This document shows, in pieces, positions 5,954 through 13,937 of a stretch of DNA of 41,919 bases. The notes under the pieces are model-generated. The model was not told where the DNA came from, did not search any database, and saw only the letters and a list, made by a program, of their open reading frames with translations. Source of the DNA: Clostridiales bacterium (GTDB lineage: Bacteria; Bacillota; Clostridia; Oscillospirales; Oscillospiraceae); assembly GCA_014799475.1 (NCBI GenBank), contig JAAVHX010000004.1:17897-59815 (forward strand), written 5' to 3'. The position numbers and the translations under genes are program-made. Position 1 is the first letter of the stretch; each line of letters opens with the position of its first letter.

Positions 5954-6775
5954 GTGAAAAGCTTTATCAGGGAAAAAAAGATTTATTGCGGCGATCAGTA
6001 CAGAGAGGTTGATATATTCACCTACACCACGGCGCAAAAGACCGCCGCCAGCCGCGGGAAGCGGTCGAAGAAGGTTCAGGAATCGGAACCGAAACAAAAG
6101 AACCTGAACGACAAGAACGCCCGCCGGTATTTCGTCCAGTTGGGGAACCTGAATTTCGGGAGTGACCCGGACGCGTTGCACGTGACGGCTACATACAGCC
6201 CGAAACACCTTCCCCCATCCATAGAAGCCGCGGAAAAGGAAGTTTCAAACTACTTGCGCCGGGTGGCCTACGCCCGGAAGAAAGAGGGGTTGCCGCCCCT
6301 GAAATATATTCTTGTCACCGCCTACACCACAGCCCGGAACGGCGGGAAGCCCACCCGGATTCATCACCACATTGTCATAAATGGAGGGCTTGACCGTGAC
6401 ATTGTGGAAGAGTTGTGGCGCAAGCGGAAGCGCAAGGGGCAGAAAAAGGGTGATCGAATCGGGTATTGCAATGCCGACCGCCTGCAAGCGGACGGAAGCG
6501 GTATTGCCGCCCTTTGCAATTACCTTGTCAAGCAGGCCGGGGGAAAAAAGCGGTGGTCCTCTTCCCATAACTTGAAGAAGCCGACCAGCCGGGCAAACGA
6601 CGGGAAGTACACCCGGCGGCAGATCGAGAAATGGGCGAAAGAAAGGCCGGGCCGGGAATTTTGGGAAAAGAAATACCCCGGCTGGACCCTGACCGACGAT
6701 GATTACGGGGTTCGATACGAATATAACGCCCAAACGGGCTGGTCAATCTATCTGAAATTGAGAAAAAAGGAATAG
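5954..6775 (+). CDS. HUH-type rolling-circle replication initiator (Rep)
   Basis: A 273-residue protein with a GTG start at 5954; GAAAGAGGGTG provides the ribosome-binding site. The HUH metal-binding motif is seen at residues 136-140 (IHHHI), and the presumed nicking tyrosine follows in NYLVKQAGG (Tyr190, Lys193). The upstream LHVTATYSP strand (residues 75-83) fits motif 1. HUH endonucleases nick one strand and stay bound to the 5' end through tyrosine, starting rolling-circle replication. A basic C-terminal region could help DNA binding. Such Reps are typical of ssDNA phages and plasmids; in a tailed prophage it may start replication after excision or be an acquired plasmid function. The gap upstream may hold its origin. 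Confidence 0.8.
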   Translation: MKSFIREKKIYCGDQYREVDIFTYTTAQKTAASRGKRSKKVQESEPKQKNLNDKNARRYFVQLGNLNFGSDPDALHVTATYSPKHLPPSIEAAEKEVSNYLRRVAYARKKEGLPPLKYILVTAYTTARNGGKPTRIHHHIVINGGLDRDIVEELWRKRKRKGQKKGDRIGYCNADRLQADGSGIAALCNYLVKQAGGKKRWSSSHNLKKPTSRANDGKYTRRQIEKWAKERPGREFWEKKYPGWTLTDDDYGVRYEYNAQTGWSIYLKLRKKE

Positions 6776-6790
6776 AAAGGGGTGGTCATC

Positions 6791-7162
6791 GTGGGGAAGC
6801 CTTACCGGGAATGCCCGTTTTGCGGCGCGCATTTGGACGCGGGCGAAAGGTGCGATTGCCGGGAGCCGGAACGGAAACCCGCGGCGGCGGAGGAAAAGCC
6901 GGGGAAAATGCGGCTGGTTGCCATTTGCCGGGAAGTGAACGCGAAAACCGGGAACGTCGCCGTCTATCGGGTAGGGGAAGAAATGACGGACCGGACAATT
7001 TCGTTCTTGCAGGATTGGGCGCGAAACAACCCCGGATTCCGGTATTTCACGCTTACTTCAACCCGCTGGGAGCGGTTCGGGGCCGTGATAACGGGCATTT
7101 TGAAACGCCGGACAGTAACAGCCGCGGACGTGGACCGAATCGGCGGAATTGTGGAATTGTAG
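6791..7162 (+). CDS. Zinc-ribbon phage protein
   Basis: A protein of about 123 residues. The GTG at 6791 is preferred over 6782 because AGAAAGGGGTGG ends 6 nt before it. The N-terminus holds CPFCGAHLDAGERCDC, a four-cysteine zinc ribbon, followed by a Pro/Glu-rich linker and an alpha/beta domain of about 90 residues (MRLVAICREVNAKTGNVAVY). It is likely cytoplasmic. The function is unknown; its position between Rep and the Mom homolog suggests an early role. Confidence 0.6.
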   Translation: MGKPYRECPFCGAHLDAGERCDCREPERKPAAAEEKPGKMRLVAICREVNAKTGNVAVYRVGEEMTDRTISFLQDWARNNPGFRYFTLTSTRWERFGAVITGILKRRTVTAADVDRIGGIVEL

Positions 7163-7173
7163 GGGGATGGAAT

Positions 7174-7872
7174 GTGAATCCGTATATCATCGTAAAAATT
7201 CCGTCCTTGCGGGCGAAAGCCTATATTTGCGAACACCACTATTCGCACGGTTGCCACAATAGACCGTCACCGTGCTATGGACTGTATGACGGGGAAAACC
7301 TGATCGGCGTTTGTGCCTTTGCCACCCCGTGTAGTGAGCGGGTCCGGTCATCGGTATTCGGTGAGAAATACAAGGGCCATGTAACAGAGTTGCACAGACT
7401 TCACATTTTGGATTGCACACCGAAAAACACTGAAAGCTGGTTTATTTCCCGCTGTCTGAAACTGCTAAAACAGGAAAAACCGGATATTTGGGCCGTTATC
7501 AGCTTTTCAGACCTGACCGTTGGACACGTGGGGACGATCTACAAAGCGACGAACGCTTACAGGTTAGGGACGACACCGCCGCGGCGGTTCTTCATCGACG
7601 AAACGGGACGGTTGCGCCACCCGCGGCAATGCGGGCATAACATCACAACGGCGGAAGCCGCCGAAATGGGCTGGCGCGCTGAAATGCGGGAATCGAAAAA
7701 CCGGTATCTTTGGTTATTGCCGGACAGCAAGGGCCACAAGCGGCGGTTGCTGAAACTTTGCAAATATGACCTTCAAGGAGGGGGAAACATTGGACAGCGA
7801 ACAGGAATTGCAGGAAATGTACCGCGCGGCGGCAGTTATCAAGGAAATCTGCAACCGCCGGACAGAGGATGA
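7174..7872 (+). CDS. mom: Mom-like DNA-modification acyltransferase
   Basis: A 232-residue protein with a GTG start at 7174; AGGGGGATGG lies just upstream. Residues about 18-130 match the Mom family of phage Mu, a GNAT-fold enzyme that carbamoylates adenine in phage DNA so that host restriction enzymes cannot cut it. Visible family marks are EHHYSHGCHNRPSPCYGLYD with GENLIGVCAF, the ELHRLHILD strand, SWFISRCLKLL, and the block AVISFSDLTVGHVGTIYKAT (residues 107-126). The C-terminal ~25 residues overlap the next gene in another frame and may not be conserved. The likely role is anti-restriction. Confidence 0.8.
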   Translation: MNPYIIVKIPSLRAKAYICEHHYSHGCHNRPSPCYGLYDGENLIGVCAFATPCSERVRSSVFGEKYKGHVTELHRLHILDCTPKNTESWFISRCLKLLKQEKPDIWAVISFSDLTVGHVGTIYKATNAYRLGTTPPRRFFIDETGRLRHPRQCGHNITTAEAAEMGWRAEMRESKNRYLWLLPDSKGHKRRLLKLCKYDLQGGGNIGQRTGIAGNVPRGGSYQGNLQPPDRG

Positions 7873-7957
7873 CGCGTGCCATAAATGCCCGTTCTATGCT
7901 ATGTGTTGCGGGGAACCGTATTCGTGGGAGATTCCAGAAAGCGGGGCGGACGCATGA
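7790..7957 (+). CDS. Small cysteine-containing protein
   Basis: A 55-residue protein. The TTG at 7790 is chosen because a very strong ribosome-binding site (AAGGAGGGGG, 7775-7784) precedes it. Four cysteines in CHKCPFYAMCC plus one in the ICNRR segment suggest a metal site. It overlaps the end of the Mom-like gene by 83 nt in another frame and the next gene by 4 nt. The function is unknown. Confidence 0.5.
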   Translation: MDSEQELQEMYRAAAVIKEICNRRTEDDACHKCPFYAMCCGEPYSWEIPESGADA

Positions 7958-8508
7958 CGGACCGAGAACAGCTTTTGCAGAAAGTCAAAAAGATTCAGGC
8001 TTTGGCGGAACGCGGCGACCGCGGGGAAAAGGAATCCGCCGCCGCCTTGCTTGAACGGCTGATGAAGCAACACGGAATCACCGAAACCGAACTTGAAGAG
8101 GACCGCCGAGAATTGGCGTGGTTCAGATTCAAAACCCCGCTTGAACGTCGGCTTTTGAATCAAATTATTTACGCTGTCACCGGGCGCATTGCTTCCGGGT
8201 GCGTTGGAAGGTACACGAACAGAACGCGAAAAATGCTGGGGATTGAATGCACGGCGGCGGAGCGGTTAGAAATCAAATTCAGCTTTGAATTTTACAACGC
8301 CGCCTTGAAAAAGGAACTTGAACGGTTCTATTCGGCTTTCGTGAACAAGAACGACATATTCCCGGAAAATGCGATTGACAAAATACCGGACACGGGGGAA
8401 ATCGACCTTGAAGAAGCCCAGCGTGTTTCGATGATGATGGAGGGCATGGAGGTACACACCCGCCGGAAAGCGTTGGGGAGCGGGGCGGACGAAAGGGGCG
8501 ATCAGTAA
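7954..8508 (+). CDS. DUF2786 domain protein
   Basis: A 184-residue protein starting at ATG 7954 (ATGA overlap). Residues about 5-45 match DUF2786: QKVKKIQALAERGDRGEKES, then AAALLERLMKQHGITETELE. The rest is an alpha-helical domain with a second conserved block around residues 65-130. DUF2786 proteins are common in phages and plasmids and often lie near replication or anti-restriction genes; their biochemical role is not settled. It is directly followed by the RecU-portal fusion, with stop and start overlapping (TAATG). Confidence 0.75.
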   Translation: MTDREQLLQKVKKIQALAERGDRGEKESAAALLERLMKQHGITETELEEDRRELAWFRFKTPLERRLLNQIIYAVTGRIASGCVGRYTNRTRKMLGIECTAAERLEIKFSFEFYNAALKKELERFYSAFVNKNDIFPENAIDKIPDTGEIDLEEAQRVSMMMEGMEVHTRRKALGSGADERGDQ

Positions 8509-9968
8509 TGCCCACGCAATGGGAATCGAAATACCTTGCCCAGCGTTATCAAAACGCCGTGAACAACGCGCAAGGTCATTCTTTCGAGGAATACATAAAG
8601 GACGCGTGCGCCCTGTATTCACGGCAAGGCCGGGCGGAGATCGAGAAAACCCCCGAACCCTTCCGCGTGCTGGAGAAGTTGCGCGACGGGATTTTTAAGG
8701 GACGGTTCACAGCCCCGGCCCAGCCGGATTTTCAAGGGACCTTGGACGGCGGGCGCTCCATCGTCTTTGAAGCAAAGTACACCACGACGGACCGGTTGAA
8801 ACGGGACGTTCTGACCGGCGAACAGCAGGACGCGCTGGACAATTTTTACGAACTGCAACAGCTTGCCTTTTTGAATTGGCTTATGTCCGGCGACGTTATC
8901 GCAACATTGCCCGTCACGCGGCGGGTGAATATGCCCTATGACCTCCGAATTTGCCTGATCGAAGCGGACAGGTTGAGCAACCCGGACGGAGACACCGGCG
9001 ACCCGCACATTGTCGGCGGCGTGGAAACAAACGACGCGGGGGAGGTTGTCGCATACCATATCAGCAAACACCACCCCTTGTCCTATGACCTGACCGAAAC
9101 GGGCTGGACGCGGGTGGAAGCATGGGGAGCAAAGACCGGGCGGCGGAACGTGCTTCACATCATGAACCGGGAAAGAATCGGACAGCGGCGCGGCGTGCCG
9201 TTCCTTGCACCGGTTATTGAAGCCCTGAAACAGTTGGGGCGCTATACCGACGCGGAACTTGTCGCCGCCGTTGTTTCTGGAATGTTTACCGTGTTCATCG
9301 AAAAGGAATCCGCGTCCAGTGAAGGGGCGTTCGGCGAGATCATACCGGAAGAAGAACAGGTGGACGCAGGCGACGACGGAACGATTGAACTTGCGCCCGG
9401 CGCTATTGTGGACCTGAACGAAGGGGAAAAGGCGCACGACATGAACCCCGGCAGGCCGAACACGGCCTTTGAAGGGTTTGTGATTGCGATTTGTCGGCAG
9501 ATCGGCGCGGCCCTTGAAATCCCCTATGAACTGCTGGTGAAGTGCTTCAATTCGTCATTCACAGCTTCCCGCGGCGCGCTTTTGGAAGCGTGGAAAATGT
9601 TTCGTATGTACCGGACATGGCTTGCAAATGATTTCTGCCAGCCCATTTATGAAGAGTGGTTCGCGGAAGCCGTCGCAAAGGGAAGAATCCCCGCGCCCGG
9701 CTTTTTTGCTGACCCGATCATTCGCAAGGCGTACTTGTCGGCGGAATGGAACGGTCCGGCGCAAGGGCTTTTGAACCCGGTTCAGGAAGTAGAAGCGGCG
9801 GAAAAACGGGTTATAAACGGCTTTTCGACCCGTGACCGTGAAGCTATGGAAATGAACGGGTCCGACTTCTACCGTAACGCCGCACAGCGGAAGAGGGAAG
9901 AAAAAATGTTAAGGGAGGTAAACGAAGATGGCGGACAAGAACCCCGTACAGGGGAAGCCGGTCAATAA
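8508..9968 (+). CDS. RecU-type resolvase N-terminus fused in frame to phage portal protein
   Basis: A 486-residue protein made of two unrelated parts. Residues about 20-110 are the front of a RecU/resolvase-like nuclease: GHSFEEYI, the KTPEPF and GRFTAPAQPDFQG blocks (Asp74) and the IVFEAKYTT motif (Glu88, Lys90). From about residue 112 (DNFYELQQLAFLNWLMSGDV) it becomes a lambda-type portal protein (Phage_portal_2), including CLIEADRLSNP, the NSSFTASRGALLEAWK helix and a typical basic C-terminus. The portal's usual first ~110-150 residues are missing, as are the end of RecU and any terminase. A deletion joining recU to portal around 8830-8865 is the simplest explanation. A working portal is doubtful. 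Confidence 0.85.
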   Translation: MPTQWESKYLAQRYQNAVNNAQGHSFEEYIKDACALYSRQGRAEIEKTPEPFRVLEKLRDGIFKGRFTAPAQPDFQGTLDGGRSIVFEAKYTTTDRLKRDVLTGEQQDALDNFYELQQLAFLNWLMSGDVIATLPVTRRVNMPYDLRICLIEADRLSNPDGDTGDPHIVGGVETNDAGEVVAYHISKHHPLSYDLTETGWTRVEAWGAKTGRRNVLHIMNRERIGQRRGVPFLAPVIEALKQLGRYTDAELVAAVVSGMFTVFIEKESASSEGAFGEIIPEEEQVDAGDDGTIELAPGAIVDLNEGEKAHDMNPGRPNTAFEGFVIAICRQIGAALEIPYELLVKCFNSSFTASRGALLEAWKMFRMYRTWLANDFCQPIYEEWFAEAVAKGRIPAPGFFADPIIRKAYLSAEWNGPAQGLLNPVQEVEAAEKRVINGFSTRDREAMEMNGSDFYRNAAQRKREEKMLREVNEDGGQEPRTGEAGQ

Positions 9969-11079
9969 GCACTTTTGGAAATTCTGCAACGCCGCGGAAG
10001 AAGGAAAACCGCCCGAACTGATTTTAGAGGGCGACATTTCTTCCACAACGTGGTGGGGCGACGAAGTAACCCCGCGACTGTTTACGGAGGAATTGAATGC
10101 GCTGGGGAGCGTGCCCGAAATCGTCGTGCGAATCAACAGCGGCGGCGGCGACGTGTTCGCGGCAAATGCTATTTATACCCGGCTGAAAGACAATGCGGCG
10201 AAAATCACGGTGAAGATCGACGGCTGGGCCGCGTCCGCCGCGACAATCGTTGCAATGGCGGGCGACGTGATCGAGATTCCGGGAAACGGCGTGTTTATGG
10301 TCCATGACCCGAAAATGGGCGCAATGGGCTATTTCAGCGCGGAGGAATTCACAAAGGCCGCGGAAGAACTGAAAGTGATTAAGCAGGCAATTATAAACGG
10401 CTATGCCCTGAAAACCGGCAAATCGGCGGAGGAAATTTCCGCGATCATGTCGGCGGAAACATGGTACGACGGAAAACAGGCCGTCGAAGCCGGATTCTGC
10501 GACAAGCTTATGTTTGAGGACGCGAAAACAACCGTTGAAAACATGGGAAAAGTTGTTGTCAACAGTGTTTCGATGGACCTTGAACGCTTCCCGAATATGT
10601 CTGTTTCGTTGTTAAACCGCCTGACGGCCAGCGCGTCCGGCGGTTTTTCAAATACACATACAACACCAAAAATCACCGAAAAGGAGCGAAAGACAATGGG
10701 ACCTGAAAACAAAGAGATCAAGAATCCCGCGGACCTGAAAGCGGCCTTTCCCGATTTGGTAAAGCAGATCGAGGACGCGGCGACCACCGCGGAGCGCAAG
10801 CGCATTCAGGACATCGAGGGCGTGGCGCTTGCGGGCTTTGAAAAGATCGTGAACGCCGCAAAGTTTGACAACCCCGTTTCCGCCGGGGACGTTGCGACGC
10901 AGATTGTCGCGGAGCAGAAGAAGCAGGCGGCGGGCTATATCGCCGACCGGAACGCCGACGCACAGGACAGCGGCGCGGGCGACGTGGGAACGGGCAAGAT
11001 CGAGGGCGCGGCTGGCGGCGGCGGAGGTCAAAGCGAGATCGACGCGGCGATTGACCGGCTTTTCCCTGAAACGAAGTAA
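9928..11079 (+). CDS. ClpP-like prohead protease with C-terminal scaffold region
   Basis: A 383-residue protein; ATG 9928 overlaps the portal gene by 41 nt and has GGGAGGT upstream. Residues about 30-200 form a ClpP-type serine protease: INSGGGDVFAANAIYTRL, the nucleophile Ser103 in WAASAATIVAMAGD and His126 in VFMVHDPKMG. The C-terminal half is low-complexity and charged, ending in a glycine-rich stretch and a short helix. This matches fused protease-scaffold proteins that shape and mature the lambda-like capsid. A 57-nt stretch coding for the active-site segment recurs, slightly changed, at the end of the DGR target at 4568-5407. Confidence 0.9.
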   Translation: MADKNPVQGKPVNKHFWKFCNAAEEGKPPELILEGDISSTTWWGDEVTPRLFTEELNALGSVPEIVVRINSGGGDVFAANAIYTRLKDNAAKITVKIDGWAASAATIVAMAGDVIEIPGNGVFMVHDPKMGAMGYFSAEEFTKAAEELKVIKQAIINGYALKTGKSAEEISAIMSAETWYDGKQAVEAGFCDKLMFEDAKTTVENMGKVVVNSVSMDLERFPNMSVSLLNRLTASASGGFSNTHTTPKITEKERKTMGPENKEIKNPADLKAAFPDLVKQIEDAATTAERKRIQDIEGVALAGFEKIVNAAKFDNPVSAGDVATQIVAEQKKQAAGYIADRNADAQDSGAGDVGTGKIEGAAGGGGGQSEIDAAIDRLFPETK

Positions 11080-11092
11080 GGAGGGAACGACC

Positions 11093-11416
11093 ATGTATGA
11101 AATCAAGCGCGACGAACTGACCCGCAAAAATGTTCTTGCGGGCGACTTCCCCATTGTCAAGGACGTGGGCGAAGTCAAGGACGGCGAAACCGTGCGCCAG
11201 TATGCCCCGGTCATTCAGACCGCGGACGGAATCAGCGAAGCAACAGCGGACGGGCTGGGCGACCTGTACGGCGTTGCCGCGGCTGATTCCACCGACGGCG
11301 GCGTTGTCGTCTACCTGACCGGCGAATTTTTCGCCGACGGGCTGACCTTGCCGGACGGCGTGACGGTGGAAGCCCTGAAACCCGCTTTCCGCAAGCTGAA
11401 TATCTTTTTGAAGTAA
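11093..11416 (+). CDS. Head decoration protein
   Basis: A 107-residue protein; ATG 11093 has AAGGAGGG upstream. Its place between the prohead protease and the major capsid gene, its size and its beta-rich, small-residue composition (DGVTVEALKPAFRKLNIFLK at the end) match lambda gpD-like decoration proteins, which trimerise on the capsid to stabilise it after DNA filling. The family is inferred mainly from position and general pattern. Confidence 0.75.
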   Translation: MYEIKRDELTRKNVLAGDFPIVKDVGEVKDGETVRQYAPVIQTADGISEATADGLGDLYGVAAADSTDGGVVVYLTGEFFADGLTLPDGVTVEALKPAFRKLNIFLK

Positions 11417-11432
11417 AGGGAGGAAAAAGAAA

Positions 11433-12488
11433 ATGGCTATTGAAACCGACATTTACACCCCGCGCACGTTAGGGAAGCTGGTTCGGCGCACGCCCCCGGT
11501 AAGAACCTTTTTCCGCGATACGTTCTTTAAGAACCGCAAAACCTTTGTGACGAAGAGCGTTGACGTGGACTTTAAGAAGGGCAAACGCGCCCTTGCGCCG
11601 TTCGTCCACCCGAAAATCGGCGGCAAAACCGTTCCGAACAGCGGCTATCAGACGAAGAGTTACACCCCCGTTCTTCTTGCGCCGAACAAGGTGACGACTG
11701 TTGACGATCTGCTGGAGCGGGCCGCAGGCGAAAACCCGTACAGCGGCAGAAAGCCCGCAGACCGCGCCGTTGAAAAGCTGGCGGAGGATTTGAAGGAACT
11801 GAAAGAAATGATTGCCCGCCGGGAAGAGTGGATGGCGGCGACCTCCATTTTCACCGGCAAGATTCCCATTATCGGCGAGGGGCTGGACGAAGAAATCGAC
11901 TTTGAATTTGAAAACGTCGAAATCATCGTAACGGACGCGCTGAAATGGAGCGCCCCGACCTCCGACCCGCTGGCCGACTTGGAACGGTGGCGGACCACGG
12001 TTCAGAAAAACGGGTTCGTGAACTGCGATATTTGCGTTATGGCGGCGGACGTTGCAAACGCGTTTGTCAACCATCCGAAGGTAAAGGAAGTTTGCGACAC
12101 GAAAGCTTATGATTTGGCGGTCATCAAGCCCCGCGAACTTCCGAACGGCCTTACATACGTTGGGACCATTCACAAGCTGGGGCTGGATATTTACCAGTAT
12201 AACGAATGGTATCTTGACGACTGGACCAACCCGGAAGCGCCGGACGAATACCCGATTGTTCCCGACGGTGCGCTGGCGCTTTTGAGTACGCGGGCCGACT
12301 ATTCGATCTACTACGGCGGCATTACCATGATTCCCGAAGAGGGAAAGGGCTTTGTCACCGTGGAGGGCGATATGGTCCCGCAAACGTGGGTGGAGCGCCG
12401 CCCGGACCGCCGCTTTTTGCAGATCAACAGCAAACCGCTGACCGTGCCGCATGAGGTCAATAGCTGGTTTGTCGCCCACGTCCTGTAA
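11433..12488 (+). CDS. Major capsid protein (lambda gpE type)
   Basis: A 351-residue protein; ATG 11433 has GGGAGG upstream. The sequence follows the lambda gpE family: an N-terminal TFFRDTFFKNRKTFVTKSVD strand, VDFKKGKRALAPFVHP, a QTKSYTPVLLAPNKVTTVDD block and the late DRRFLQINSKPLTVPHEV segment. The HK97 fold is expected. It lies after protease and decoration genes and is followed, with stop and start overlapping, by head-tail joining genes. The length is normal for the family. Confidence 0.9.
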   Translation: MAIETDIYTPRTLGKLVRRTPPVRTFFRDTFFKNRKTFVTKSVDVDFKKGKRALAPFVHPKIGGKTVPNSGYQTKSYTPVLLAPNKVTTVDDLLERAAGENPYSGRKPADRAVEKLAEDLKELKEMIARREEWMAATSIFTGKIPIIGEGLDEEIDFEFENVEIIVTDALKWSAPTSDPLADLERWRTTVQKNGFVNCDICVMAADVANAFVNHPKVKEVCDTKAYDLAVIKPRELPNGLTYVGTIHKLGLDIYQYNEWYLDDWTNPEAPDEYPIVPDGALALLSTRADYSIYYGGITMIPEEGKGFVTVEGDMVPQTWVERRPDRRFLQINSKPLTVPHEVNSWFVAHVL

Positions 12489-12826
12489 TGCGTAACTTCA
12501 AGGCGCAGGCGGAACGGGATTTGCTGGCCGTATTCCATAACACCGCGGAACACGCGGAAGAACTGGAATTCTGGATTGACGGGACCCGCTACAAAGGGCC
12601 GGTCATCATCGACGACGGCGGCGCGCAAGACCGGACAAGGCGGGACGACGACCACGTGGACGGCCTGACCCTGATTGATATTGTCATGTATGTTCCCCTT
12701 TCTATCCTGAATCAGATTCCGAAAAGAGGGTTGAACGTGGAGATCGACGGCGATCTTTACGAAATCAAAAAGGTTCACCCGGAAGCGGGGGACATTGTGC
12801 TTTATTTGGAGAGGTTGACCGAATGA
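12488..12826 (+). CDS. Head-tail joining protein
   Basis: A 112-residue protein with TAATG coupling to the capsid gene. Its beta-rich second half (LTLIDIVMYVPLSIL, VEIDGDLYEIKKVHPEAGDI) resembles the lambda gpFII / Gifsy-2-type head-tail joining family. This family caps the head and accepts the tail. The assignment relies on position plus the general pattern of a small beta-barrel. Confidence 0.65.
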   Translation: MRNFKAQAERDLLAVFHNTAEHAEELEFWIDGTRYKGPVIIDDGGAQDRTRRDDDHVDGLTLIDIVMYVPLSILNQIPKRGLNVEIDGDLYEIKKVHPEAGDIVLYLERLTE

Positions 12827-13389
12827 TTCAGATTACAGGCGAACAGATCGAGCGGGTGAACCTGATTCTTTCCGGCATTCCGGGCGGCGCGCAAAAGGCG
12901 TTTTCAAGCGCAATTCGCCGGGTGAACAGCACGGTAAAGGCTGAAACCGTCCGGCAAATTACCGGAACTTATGCCATTTCCGCGCAGAACGTCCGCGCCG
13001 GGGGAAACATTCGCACACAGGTTCAGAAAGCGGACGGCGGCGTTTGTGGAATCGTGACTTTCGCGGGCCACAAATTGCCGCTGTACCGCTTCAACGTTAC
13101 GCCCACGTTGCCGATTCAGCGGGCGCAAGTGAAAGCGGCGGTCATGCGGGGGAACGCGCAAACCCCATTCGCCCACGCGTTTATTGCCCGCATGAAAAAC
13201 GGCCATACCGGAATGTTTGAGCGCGAAACGGGCCGGTCCTTCCCGGTAACTGAATTCATGGCACAGTCAACCGCGCAAATGGCGGGGAATGAGGACGTGC
13301 TGGAACAGGTTTCGGAAAAGGCGGGAGAAACCATGAATAAGCGGCTTGAACATGAAATAACCCGGATTCTGAACGGTTACGGAGGGTAA
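12823..13389 (+). CDS. Minor tail protein Z-like
   Basis: A 188-residue protein coupled by ATGA overlap. The AFSSAIRRVNSTVKAETVRQ start, the ISAQNVRAGGNIR segment and the GHKLPLYRFNVTP strand match the prophage minor tail protein Z family (lambda gpZ, HK97 gp10-like), involved in head-tail completion. It has no signal or membrane segment. The length is typical. Confidence 0.8.
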   Translation: MIQITGEQIERVNLILSGIPGGAQKAFSSAIRRVNSTVKAETVRQITGTYAISAQNVRAGGNIRTQVQKADGGVCGIVTFAGHKLPLYRFNVTPTLPIQRAQVKAAVMRGNAQTPFAHAFIARMKNGHTGMFERETGRSFPVTEFMAQSTAQMAGNEDVLEQVSEKAGETMNKRLEHEITRILNGYGG

Positions 13390-13392
13390 ACA

Positions 13393-13890
13393 ATGACACC
13401 TTTGGACTTGCTGGACGAAATGAAAATTTACATCGAACAGCAGACGAAAGACCTGATCTTACCGACACGGATGGACCGGCGGAGCGGTGAAACACCGGAA
13501 CGACCGGCGGAGGTCCACACGATGGCGCTTCCGAATAAGAAAGCGGAAACGGAACGGATTCCCTATGTCCTCTTGCAGTTTTTGACAAGCAAGGACCAGC
13601 AGGAACCGGGAGAAATGCCAGAAAGCAGTTGCAAAATCCGCATTGTTGCCGCGACCTATTCGGAGGACAAAGCGGAGGGGTCAAGGTGCCTTTTGAATCT
13701 GCTTACCCGGATTCGGTTGGCATTTCTCCGCGATGGGAGCATTGCGGACCGGTATTTGCTGAAAATTCGCAAAGAACAGCCCCTTGAAATGATTATTTAC
13801 CCGGACAGCCCGGCCCCGTACTATTTGGGCGAAATGATGACCGAATGGACGTTGCCGCCGGTCAACATCGAATGCCCGTTTTCGGGGTAA
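13393..13890 (+). CDS. Probable tail terminator/completion protein
   Basis: A 165-residue protein; ATG 13393 with GGAGGG upstream. It lies between the Z-like gene and the sheath region, where contractile phages encode the tail terminator. Its alpha/beta pattern (LDEMKIYIEQQTKDLILP at the start, PYVLLQFLTSKDQ, CKIRIVAATYSEDKAEGSRC) fits, but I recognise no named family. The function is inferred from position. Confidence 0.6.
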   Translation: MTPLDLLDEMKIYIEQQTKDLILPTRMDRRSGETPERPAEVHTMALPNKKAETERIPYVLLQFLTSKDQQEPGEMPESSCKIRIVAATYSEDKAEGSRCLLNLLTRIRLAFLRDGSIADRYLLKIRKEQPLEMIIYPDSPAPYYLGEMMTEWTLPPVNIECPFSG

Positions 13891-13937
13891 TACATCGACA
13901 AGAGAACAACAGCCATTGAAAGTGAGGTTGAACAAGG

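Noticed and set aside
5773-6012. 79-codon open frame before rep
   Set aside because: Low-complexity Arg/Lys/Pro composition, overlap with the rep start in another frame and no homolog pattern; the region is better read as noncoding.
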